Origin: Acidobacteriota bacterium
Lineage (GTDB): Bacteria; Acidobacteriota; Terriglobia; Terriglobales; Acidobacteriaceae
Length of the DNA: 64,000 nt
Assembly (NCBI GenBank): GCA_003225075.1
Contig: QIAP01000036.1
Coordinates: 1-64,000, forward strand
Direction of reading: 5' to 3'
In this document: piece by piece, positions 1 to 6,910 of the stretch
How positions within the stretch are numbered: the stretch's first letter is position 1
How the letters are laid out: the number at the start of each line of letters is the position of its first letter
Notes under the pieces: model-generated
Told to the model about the DNA's origin: nothing
Database searches by the model: none
Seen by the model: only the letters and a program-made list of their open reading frames with translations
Program-made: the position numbers and the translations under genes

Positions 1-80
1 CTTGCTGAATCCTGAACAGAAGCAGCGTAGACTGTCATTGTCCCTTCTTAGATGCCTGCTGCAGTAATGAGAGGCATATC

Positions 81-467
81 GTGGTTCCTCCACCCCCAAG
101 TGGCTGCTCAAATCTTGCTAACAAGAAAGTTCTCCTGATCGACCGTACCCAACCCACGCGGGACGTGCGAGCTGCCCTTTTTCGCAGTCACGGCGTCAAG
201 GTACACATCGCGGAGGACCTGCGTGCGGCACAGCTTCTCTGGCATCCCAATTTGTACGACTTGGTAGTGCTCGACGTGCGCAAACATCTCGCTGGGGAGG
301 CTCGCGAATTTTGTGAACTGGTTAGGCGGGCGAGTCCAGAACAGCGGATCGCGTTCCTGGTCGGTCCACCAGTCTATCTGTCGCTTACGTGGCCGGATGA
401 CGTCATGGCTACAAGCGGGGAGCCACAGCAGTGGGAGCAGACGGTCAGGTTTGTTGCCGCCGCGTGA
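81..467 (+). CDS. Divergent response-regulator receiver-like protein
   Basis: A 128-residue protein starting with GTG. Residues 15-95 follow the receiver-domain pattern: a first strand ending in Asp21 (VLLID), a helix, then a strand carrying Asp65 (LVVLD) at the phospho-acceptor position. The conserved Lys of the fifth strand is not visible (IAFLVGPP stands where a T/S..K-type strand is expected), and the second acidic residue of the pocket is also not obvious. It has no output domain, so it could only act through a partner. The fold is inferred from pattern alone. An internal start near residue 15 would keep the whole domain. It is followed 43 bases later by a secreted protein on the same strand, with no functional link visible. 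Confidence 0.55.
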   Translation: MVPPPPSGCSNLANKKVLLIDRTQPTRDVRAALFRSHGVKVHIAEDLRAAQLLWHPNLYDLVVLDVRKHLAGEAREFCELVRRASPEQRIAFLVGPPVYLSLTWPDDVMATSGEPQQWEQTVRFVAAA

Positions 468-510
468 TTTTACGACCTTGGGCTCTGGCGGCACTTCAGG
501 CGTACATTCA

Positions 511-921
511 ATGACGACTCCGTGGATTCTGTTCCTCGCGGTGGTTCTCGTCTGTGTTGCACCGATGACTGCGGAAAAGGGTCAAGAGACAAGCCCTCCC
601 AAATACGACCCGCGCACCGAAACAAAGATGAAAGGAACCGTGGACGAAGTGAAGTTGCCTCCGAAAGGAAGCGAGAAAGAACCCGTCCACTTGCTCATGA
701 AAAACGGCACGGACACTCTCGATGTGTATCTCTGCCCGGAATCCTTTCTCGCGGACATGGGGGTGAGTTTCAGCAAGGGGGACGCAATCGCTCTCACCGG
801 CTCGACGGTTAAGCAGGACGGAGCAGACCTCATTCTTGCCCGTGAAGTGGTGAAGGGAAACGATACCCTGGTGCTCCGAGACGACAAAGGAAGCCCCGTC
901 TGGAATTGGAAGCGGCGGTAG
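511..921 (+). CDS. Small secreted protein, possible OB-fold
   Basis: The 136-residue product starts at the ATG at 511, because this start gives a clean signal peptide (hydrophobic WILFLAVVLVCVAP then small residues). The same frame is open much further upstream, but that part overlaps the preceding gene. The mature part opens with KMKGTVDEVKL and continues with short alternating beta-like stretches (KGDAIALTGSTVK, DLILAREVV, TLVLRDDKG). This resembles small exported OB-fold proteins that are frequent in acidobacterial genomes. The ending DDKGSPVWNWKRR is typical of that group. No enzymatic motif is visible and the function is unknown. It probably acts in the periplasm. Confidence 0.7.
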   Translation: MTTPWILFLAVVLVCVAPMTAEKGQETSPPKYDPRTETKMKGTVDEVKLPPKGSEKEPVHLLMKNGTDTLDVYLCPESFLADMGVSFSKGDAIALTGSTVKQDGADLILAREVVKGNDTLVLRDDKGSPVWNWKRR

Positions 922-944
922 TTGGGTTTGATTTTTACAGATCG

Positions 945-1316
945 CTATTCAATCGTTAGAACTGAATCGACACGCCACTGCTGGTCAAGCACAATGCGCG
1001 CCGGACCAGAAAGATTCACCCGCGTAGCAAACCCAGGAGAGAGACCCACTCTTGGACTCGGGACCTCGATAGCCACAATCAGTGAGCGATCATGGACTCC
1101 GTAGCATGACATGTTGAGCCATGGATAGCCTGCTCGCAATAGTTCTTCAAACCTAGCTTCATAGTCTAAGGGTTTGCGAAGCTCATCTCGCCGAACATGA
1201 TATGTTCCATCGCCGAGACTAATTTCTAAGATGCGCACATCCTGCGATGGCGGCTGAAGCCCAATGCTTTCGAGCCAATGAAGAAGCACGTCGAGATAGT
1301 TGGACAGGGCACTCAC
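945..1316 (-). CDS. Hypothetical protein
   Basis: A 123-residue soluble protein with no signal peptide and no family I recognise. It starts with GTG and has no clear Shine-Dalgarno sequence. Amino-acid usage is balanced (many Leu, Arg, Glu) and the opposite strand has only a short frame, which supports real coding. It contains the stretch LRKPLDYEARFEELLRAGYP, predicted helical, followed by beta-like segments. It points away from the genes on its left and ends 23 bases past the stop of the convergent secreted protein. Its neighbours give no clue to function. Confidence 0.5.
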   Translation of the reverse strand: MSALSNYLDVLLHWLESIGLQPPSQDVRILEISLGDGTYHVRRDELRKPLDYEARFEELLRAGYPWLNMSCYGVHDRSLIVAIEVPSPRVGLSPGFATRVNLSGPARIVLDQQWRVDSVLTIE

Positions 1317-1452
1317 AACAGGAGCACCGTTAGCTTGCCTTCTCTCCGAGTGCTTTCAGTGTAAGGTTCTTGTCAATCGGCTTCGCGGCAAAGCTACCTT
1401 CAGGCAGTAGCACGCACACCAGCGCCGTTTTTGTCCGATGCTGTCGTGACGC

Positions 1453-1881
1453 TCATCCGCAGATATTTTGATCCACCGGGATTGCCCACCGCTCAAGCAG
1501 CCATTCCGGAATGTAGCACCGGTTCCTGTTGTGCTCGCACCAGCTACGTAACTCGGTTGAACTGGCACAAATTTTGCATCGTGAGTCGCAATTGTCGAAC
1601 TTGCATTTCAAACTCAGTAGCGACAGCTGGAAGGGGCTGAATTGGCCACCCCCAGTTCGGATTTCCACGTCTGCGGGTGATAGCTGGGAGAACGAATGCT
1701 TTCGCCACGGCAACGAATGATACTCCATCAGTTTGACTCCGCGCGCGGCGGCCCATATGGCTGTTCCAAAACCCCTGCTAAAAAACTCTTCTGTTAAGTT
1801 GCTGTGCTGCAATAGCGGCTGAGGTAGATTAGAAGCGTTCCAAATCAAATGTTTTGGTGCATCGAACCAGCCTTCGGGCAC
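1453..1881 (-). CDS. Hypothetical cysteine-rich protein
   Basis: A 142-residue frame starting with GTG directly after an in-frame TGA. The C-terminal third holds six cysteines (KCKFDNCDSRCKIC, then WCEHNRNRC), which could bind a metal, but I recognise no domain. The N-terminal part is Trp- and aromatic-rich (MPEGWFDAPKHLIWN). There is no signal peptide. Local base composition is less GC-rich than the flanks and overlapping frames exist on both strands, so this may be a foreign gene or a chance frame. The 136 bases between it and the next minus-strand gene show nothing. Confidence 0.4.
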   Translation of the reverse strand: MPEGWFDAPKHLIWNASNLPQPLLQHSNLTEEFFSRGFGTAIWAAARGVKLMEYHSLPWRKHSFSQLSPADVEIRTGGGQFSPFQLSLLSLKCKFDNCDSRCKICASSTELRSWCEHNRNRCYIPEWLLERWAIPVDQNICG

Positions 1882-2006
1882 TCATTTCATTGAGACCCTA
1901 CCTGCAAGCATTGGCCTTGACTTGACGCTTTCCTAAGAAGCGCAGACTTCCCTGCGGTTAGACTCCGGGCCGCCTTTCCAACTTCTAGAACCTGAAAGGA
2001 GATCTC

Positions 2007-2492
2007 ATGCGCAGGCAGATCCCAATCCTGTTTGTTTCCAGGGTCGTACTCCTTTTCGCAAGCAGTGCGATCTTCGCCGCCGACACACCTCATCGGAATG
2101 CCAGTGGCAAATGGAAGCTCAATCTCCAGAAGTCCGATTTTGGCAACACCCCCGCCCCGAAGTCCGGTGACCTAACAGTTGCGGAAACCGGCGACAAGCT
2201 TACGTGGGCCTACTCGGGTACAACGGCCGACGGCAAATCTGAGCAACTCACCTTCGATGGCTTAATCAATGGCAAGGAGTTTCCAGTGCAGGGCGAGGCT
2301 CAACCCACCACGGTGGCATACACCCGTGATGACGGCACAACTCATGCTATCTGGAAATCGGGGAACCAGTCTTGGCAAAGCATTATCACGATGTCCCCGG
2401 ACGGCAAGACGCTGACGGTAAAGAACGTGGGCAATGCCGGTCCATCAGGCGAAAACGTGACTTGGACGGAGGTTTGGGAAAAGCAGCAATAG
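2007..2492 (+). CDS. Secreted protein of unknown function
   Basis: A 161-residue exported protein. The start is fixed by a strong Shine-Dalgarno (AAAGGAG, about 6 bases before ATG) and by a signal peptide (VVLLFASSAIFAADT, likely cut after AFA-type small residues near position 24). The mature part begins SGKWKLNLQKSDFG and alternates beta strands (KLTWAYSGTTADGK, PTTVAYTRDDGTTHAIWKSG, KTLTVKNVG), like the small beta-barrel proteins common in Acidobacteria. The form 'W.l...kS.fg' at the start of the mature domain recurs in that group. No catalytic residues stand out. It is probably periplasmic and monocistronic. Confidence 0.75.
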   Translation: MRRQIPILFVSRVVLLFASSAIFAADTPHRNASGKWKLNLQKSDFGNTPAPKSGDLTVAETGDKLTWAYSGTTADGKSEQLTFDGLINGKEFPVQGEAQPTTVAYTRDDGTTHAIWKSGNQSWQSIITMSPDGKTLTVKNVGNAGPSGENVTWTEVWEKQQ

Positions 2493-2625
2493 CCAATGGC
2501 GCACGGCGGATTGCTGTCATCGGAAAGTTTATTTCACCAGCTGGCGTATGCCTCCGCGTTCTGAATCATTTCAAAGGCTTGATTTTAGCAATGTAGAACG
2601 CCCCAGCGCAAAAAGGGGAGGATCG

Positions 2626-2907
2626 ATGTATCAGTAAAAGGTGCCGAGGCTGGGTTCGCTAACGCGCATCTCTGTCTGCTTGCTGAAATCTCATGACGCA
2701 GCAACACGGGAGGAACTCGGCGAAGGCGGGGCAGCACTACGTGTCCGGGAATCAGTCCCTACCATGGGAGCTTTAGCACTGGAATTCGTGCTTCCCAATA
2801 AAACGAACGTTATCACTACCTCTGCGGAAGTTGTGTGGCCGGATGTGAAAGGCGGCTTGGGCGTGCGATTCTTACGTACCTCGTACATGCAGCAAACTGC
2901 TAAATGA
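2626..2907 (+). pseudogene. PilZ-like domain gene with in-frame stop at codon 4
   Basis: The best ribosome site (GGGGAGG, 4 bases upstream) serves the ATG at 2626, but the frame reads Met-Tyr-Gln-stop and then stays open to 2907. A GTG at 2641 could restart translation and give 88 residues. The readable part matches the second half of a PilZ domain: a glycine-rich turn (LGEGGAALRVRE) where PilZ has its D-S-x-G-G motif, then ALEFVLP, an AEVVWP strand and GVRFL. The Arg-rich c-di-GMP-binding N-terminal motif is not seen, and the Asp of the second motif is replaced by Gly. It is either a decayed PilZ gene or a base error; if translated from 2641 it probably cannot bind c-di-GMP. Confidence 0.5.
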
Positions 2908-3524
2908 GTGGGTGGCAGCACAAACCGTTCCAAAGCATCGCAATGTCCTTGGGCGTAAGCTGCCTTCACTACCAAGGTCCGTAGTCAGCAATACAAATAT
3001 ATCGGACATCCTGAAGCGCAGTATCCAGCGCAACAAGGGCTAACCGAGGGACTGGGCCGACGAGTAAGAGTGCACACCCAAAATTCCTGCCCAAACTCTG
3101 CCCAATCACTCTCTACAGCACTATCTAGAACCGCACAGGTCCGCCCCTGCGCAATGTGGCAAGTGTTTGTCAATGCAGTAGCTTGTTGGTTTTTAAAAAT
3201 GAATGGGTTGGACTTAAAATCCCGGGCCCCGAAAGGGGCGTGACGGTTCGATTCAAATGAATGCATTTTTATCCCGGTTTAAGCGGTTGTTAAGAATGTT
3301 ATACGACCATAGGTTTAGGTCTGATGACGTCGTCAGGCATCGCCGAAGCAGGAATACTCGGGCTTGCCTGACCTGACCAATGAGCGCCATCGCTCGCGAA
3401 TTTGTCGGCAGTAACGAGCCGGGGAACTCAAGCTGTTGAGCGCGAATCGACATCTTCTTTGATGACGAAGGAAGTGTAGAGAGAACAGCGGGTCCGGCGA
3501 CCAACCAGGGAGACAACAAGACTT
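2908..3524. other. Gene-free stretch with tRNA relic
   Basis: No convincing coding frame is visible on either strand; the minus-strand frames have no start signals and odd composition. It contains the tRNA-Leu-like relic at 3205-3255 and a near-perfect 16-base palindrome at 3321-3336 (CTGATGACGTCGTCAG, 14 of 16 positions symmetric), which could be an operator for the DNA-binding protein that starts at 3525. Confidence 0.5.
3205..3255 (+). pseudogene. tRNA-Leu(UAA) 3'-part relic, possible attachment site remnant
   Basis: The stretch reads like the anticodon loop (CTTAAAA, anticodon TAA), the long variable arm (a GGGCCCC-GAAA-GGGGC type hairpin) and the T loop (GGTTCGATTC) of a leucine tRNA, in the right order and spacing. 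The 5' half, the 3' side of the T stem and the acceptor stem are missing, and one anticodon-stem pair is broken. It therefore cannot be a working tRNA. Such 3' pieces are typically left where integrative elements enter or leave at tRNA genes. No integrase is visible nearby. Confidence 0.55.
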
Positions 3525-4256
3525 ATGCGCGGCATTCCACTTCATCCCGTACCTTGTTCCAAGTGTGGCAGTGTAAAGGGGTATCCCAAAGATGGTTTGT
3601 GTAACCGTTGCCGGATCGCCAGCAGGCCCAACCCAAACAAACGATTCTTTTGGACCGCCGAGCACGACGCGGCTCTGAGGCGGGCATATCAGAATGTAAG
3701 CAGTAGATTCGAACTAACCTCAAATATTGATCGGGTTCAGCGGATGAGTGGCTTCACCCGCTCGGTTGTTCTTTCGCGCGCCTCCCAACTTGGGTTGAGT
3801 TTTTGCAGGAGACAGGCATGGTCTGCCGCTGAAATTAATATGGTGCGCGAGAACCTGGGCGGCGTCAGCAAAGCCAGCCTGGCTCGCAAGCTCGGTCGAA
3901 GCTATTACTCAATAAAAGCTCTTTGCTCTCGACTGAATCTGTCTTCTCGGATAACAGAAGGTTACTCTCACTCTGAGTTAGCAGAACTCCTGGGAGTAAA
4001 TCCAAAGACGGTCCGCAAATGGGTGGAAAACGGGTGGCTGTTCGTGCGGTCCGGACGCATCAGCGAGCAATCGACGGAGCGCTTCTTGAAAAGCTATCCT
4101 GAAGAATATGACTTGAGACGTGTGGACGCGGCATGGTTCAAAGGTATGGTATTTCCCTCATTTGGAAAAACTCTCCTTGACCGTAAGAGCAGGCCGGCGA
4201 GGCCGGAGGAACCCATGGACGTGGGTAGCGGCCCAATGGAACTTCATTTGCCATGA
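3525..4256 (+). CDS. Zinc-ribbon / Myb-like / helix-turn-helix DNA-binding protein
   Basis: A 243-residue protein built from three DNA-binding-type pieces. Residues 11-29 form a small zinc ribbon (CSKCG ... CNRC). Residues 41-130 hold two SANT/Myb-like segments (FFWTAEHDAALRRAYQN and QAWSAAEINMVRENL). Residues 145-190 form a MerR/excisionase-like helix-turn-helix (YSHSELAELLGVNPKTVRKW followed by the wing GWLFVRSGRIS). There is no enzymatic domain. It probably acts as a cytoplasmic sequence-specific regulator. I know of similar multi-HTH proteins in acidobacterial accessory regions but no function for them. It stands alone, next to a tRNA relic, which hints at a mobile-element origin. Confidence 0.65.
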   Translation: MRGIPLHPVPCSKCGSVKGYPKDGLCNRCRIASRPNPNKRFFWTAEHDAALRRAYQNVSSRFELTSNIDRVQRMSGFTRSVVLSRASQLGLSFCRRQAWSAAEINMVRENLGGVSKASLARKLGRSYYSIKALCSRLNLSSRITEGYSHSELAELLGVNPKTVRKWVENGWLFVRSGRISEQSTERFLKSYPEEYDLRRVDAAWFKGMVFPSFGKTLLDRKSRPARPEEPMDVGSGPMELHLP

Positions 4257-4379
4257 GAATCTCGCACATGCGGCGTTGGCGTAACCAGAGGCCGGCGCAC
4301 AAGGTCCGAGTCTATAAAGTTCCAGTGATTGCTTTGGCTGTGTGGCTGGGCGGAACTGCTATTTTTGGCGGAGAATAAT

Positions 4380-5738
4380 TCAAGTCGCAACCGTCAAGTC
4401 AGGAGTCTCTGCAGCGGAAGTAAAACCATTTGCTTGGTCGATCCTTTGGTCGGCTCGAACCAGCAGGAAGAATAATCCGGACGCGATGGAAACCGCGGCA
4501 GCGCAATCCAGAGCTCGGTTCCAACCGAAGCGCGTGGCTACGTAAGCAGAGACGATCGGGGATAACCATCCCCCGAGATTGCCGAAAGTATTCATCACGC
4601 CGGAGAGCGAGGCCGTATAGTCCTCGGTGAGATCGATGCAAGTCGCCCAAAACGTGGTCGCTGCGAACATGTTAAGCCCAGCCCCCAGCGCAAGCAGGGT
4701 AATCGCAGAAGCACTGCTGCTGATGCCCGCCCCCGCCCACAGCAGTACGGCAGAGCCAAACATTCCCACGCACACCGCCAGCCGGCGACCGATGCGTTTT
4801 CCAACTTTCCTCACCGCAGCATCTGAAAACCAACCACCCACAGGGGCCAGGATGGCGATCGCAAGATAAGGCGTCGAGCCCCAGAATCCACCTTGCGTAA
4901 TGCTGAGATGCCGAACCCGCACCAGGTAAATAAAGAACCAGGTGTGGTAGAAGTAAATTGGAAATCCCTGGCACAGGTAACCGAGTGAAAGTCCCCACAC
5001 GGAACGGTTGGCAAACATTGGCTTCCACGGCGGTTTCTTTCGTTCAACGCCTTTTAATTTGCCTGTGGGACGCTGCTGAATCAGTGCCAACTCTTCAGCG
5101 TTTACCTTAGGGTGTTCTTCGGGAGTGTCGGTCACGTACCACTTCCAAATCAACATCACAAACAGACCCAGAAGCCCGGAAAGATAAAAGGAAGAGCGCC
5201 AGCCCCACTGTTGCATGATCCAGGCGATGAAGGGAGGAGTGAGTGCCCCTCCAATGCCGATACCCATCACCATGAAGCTGCTGCCGATCCCGCGGTGATC
5301 GGAGCCGATCCAATTCGCGATGATCTTATTATTATTGGGGGAGTTCGCCGCCTCACCCACACCCACAAGAAAGCGCACGATCATGAGTGAGCCGGCGACT
5401 CCTACCCAACGGCTCAGTATCAGGTCTGGCGCGAGACCAGTTAACGCGGTGAAGAGCGACCACAGTAGGATTGCGCCGGTCAGGATGTTCTTGGGTCCAT
5501 AGCGATCGCCTGCCCAGCCCCCGGGGATCTGGAAAAGCGAATATCCCAGGAGAAATGCGCTTAACACCCATCCCATGGTATGCGTGCTTAGCGATAGTTC
5601 GTCCTGAATGTATTTACCCGCGATTGCGAGATTGAGCCGGTCCAGGTAGGTAAGGACCGTGACCATGGTGACACAGGCCATGATCGCCCACCGGCCCCGC
5701 GTTGGCCGGTTCACGGCAGAGGTCTGGGCGACTGTCAT
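4380..5738 (-). CDS. MFS transporter, anion:cation symporter (ACS) type
   Basis: A 452-residue, 12-helix inner-membrane carrier. The ATG at 5738 is chosen because the open frame further upstream runs into the neighbouring dehydrogenase gene. Helix 1 begins RWAIMACVTMVTVLTYLDRLN, followed by the ACS-type sequence SAFLLGYSLFQIPGGWAGDRYGPKN, which includes the loop 2-3 signature. Relatives carry hexonates, hexuronates, tartrate or phthalate with protons. It is the last gene of the unit amidohydrolase - PrpD - dehydrogenase - carrier, 55 bases after the dehydrogenase stop, so it most likely imports the acid that the dehydrogenase oxidises. The exact substrate cannot be read from the sequence. Confidence 0.85.
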   Translation of the reverse strand: MTVAQTSAVNRPTRGRWAIMACVTMVTVLTYLDRLNLAIAGKYIQDELSLSTHTMGWVLSAFLLGYSLFQIPGGWAGDRYGPKNILTGAILLWSLFTALTGLAPDLILSRWVGVAGSLMIVRFLVGVGEAANSPNNNKIIANWIGSDHRGIGSSFMVMGIGIGGALTPPFIAWIMQQWGWRSSFYLSGLLGLFVMLIWKWYVTDTPEEHPKVNAEELALIQQRPTGKLKGVERKKPPWKPMFANRSVWGLSLGYLCQGFPIYFYHTWFFIYLVRVRHLSITQGGFWGSTPYLAIAILAPVGGWFSDAAVRKVGKRIGRRLAVCVGMFGSAVLLWAGAGISSSASAITLLALGAGLNMFAATTFWATCIDLTEDYTASLSGVMNTFGNLGGWLSPIVSAYVATRFGWNRALDCAAAVSIASGLFFLLVRADQRIDQANGFTSAAETPDLTVAT

Positions 5739-5793
5739 TCGGTCTCCGATCAGGCCTGAAATTCTAGCCCGGAGCAGTCTAGAATGGCAGAAT

Positions 5794-6870
5794 TCATCTA
5801 CGTGCAGGGACTGCCAACACTTCTGTGGCGATGGCTTCGCCCAAATCGCGGGTTGAAGCTTTGCCCCCAATGTCCGGAGTCCGGGGATCGGATCTTGCCA
5901 GGACGATCGAAATGGCTTTTTCCACACTCCGACTGGCATCCACTTCTCCCAAGTGCTGCAACATCATTGCCCCTGACCAAATCTGTGCTACTGGGTTCGC
6001 GATTCCTTTGCCGGCGATGTCGGGAGCGGAACCGTGGACCGGTTCGAACATCGAAGGATATTCCCGTTCGGGGTTGAGATTGGCGGAGGGCGCGAGCCCC
6101 ATGGAACCTACCACCGCGGCGCCCAAATCTGACAATATGTCGCCAAAGAGATTGGAGCCGACGACGACATCGAACCAATCCGGGTGTCGAACGAAATGGG
6201 CGCTCAAAATGTCGATGTGGAAATGATCAGTCTTAACGTCGGGAAACTCCCCTGCAATCACCGCGAAGCGTTCATCCCAAAAAGGCATGGTAAAGACAAT
6301 TCCATTAGACTTGGTGGCCGAAGTGACATGTTTGTTGCGCTTTTGCGCTAGTTCGAAGGCGTAGCGCATAATGCGGTCGCAGCCCCGGCGAGTGAAGACC
6401 GTTTCCTGGACCGCCAGTTCGGCATCGCTGTTGCGGAAAAGGCGGCCACCTACTTCGGAATACTCACCCTCATTATTTTCGCGAACAATGCAGAAATCGA
6501 TTTCACCCGCTTTAAAGTTCTTGACCGGGGTTTCAATGCCTTCCAGCAACTTTATGGGACGCAAGTTGACGTATTGACTGAAGGCCCGGCGGATGGGAAT
6601 TAGCAGCCCCCACAGAGAAATATGATCGGGTACTCCCGGGTATCCGACAGCTCCCAGATAAATGGCGTCGAAGGCGCGAAGTTGTTCAAGGCCATCTTCG
6701 GGCATCATGCGCCCGGTCTTTAGGTAAGTTTCGCAGCTCCAGTCGAAATGTTTCCAGGTAAAACCTATATCGTATCGCCGGCCGGCGGACTCCAACACTC
6801 TGAGCCCCTCCGGAACGACCTCCCGGCCGATGCCGTCACCTTCAATGACCGCTATTTTGTAGCGCTTCAA
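5794..6870 (-). CDS. ttuC: Tartrate / D-malate dehydrogenase-type beta-decarboxylating enzyme
   Basis: The 358-residue product belongs to the isocitrate/isopropylmalate dehydrogenase superfamily (NAD- and divalent-metal-dependent oxidation of 2-hydroxy acids). Visible family marks are IAVIEGDGIGREVVPEGLRV at the N terminus, the substrate-binding stretch NLRPIKLLEGIE, FCIVRENNEGEYSEVGG, the catalytic-lysine region SATKSNGIV and the metal site GSNLFGDILSDLGA. The ENNEGEY form and the VNLRPIKLL spacing match tartrate dehydrogenase/D-malate dehydrogenase rather than LeuB, which has a different substrate loop. It lies 40 bases after the PrpD gene and before an ACS carrier, as expected for hydroxy-acid catabolism. 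Substrate choice (tartrate, D-malate or another) is inferred. Confidence 0.8.
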   Translation of the reverse strand: MKRYKIAVIEGDGIGREVVPEGLRVLESAGRRYDIGFTWKHFDWSCETYLKTGRMMPEDGLEQLRAFDAIYLGAVGYPGVPDHISLWGLLIPIRRAFSQYVNLRPIKLLEGIETPVKNFKAGEIDFCIVRENNEGEYSEVGGRLFRNSDAELAVQETVFTRRGCDRIMRYAFELAQKRNKHVTSATKSNGIVFTMPFWDERFAVIAGEFPDVKTDHFHIDILSAHFVRHPDWFDVVVGSNLFGDILSDLGAAVVGSMGLAPSANLNPEREYPSMFEPVHGSAPDIAGKGIANPVAQIWSGAMMLQHLGEVDASRSVEKAISIVLARSDPRTPDIGGKASTRDLGEAIATEVLAVPARR

Positions 6871-6910
6871 AGTTCCTCACAGTCTTACTGAAATTCGGTT
6901 GATGTACGGT

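Noticed and set aside
2985-3266. Minus-strand 93-residue frame
   Set aside because: It covers the tRNA relic, has odd composition and no ribosome site or known domain.
3321-3336. CTGATGACGTCGTCAG palindrome as a definite operator
   Set aside because: Only 14 of 16 positions are symmetric and it is about 190 bases from the gene. I mention it with the intergenic region but do not call it a site.
5739-5939. 67-residue N-terminal extension of the first MFS carrier
   Set aside because: It overlaps the end of the dehydrogenase gene and has a polar, non-conserved look; the ATG at 5738 gives a normal first helix.
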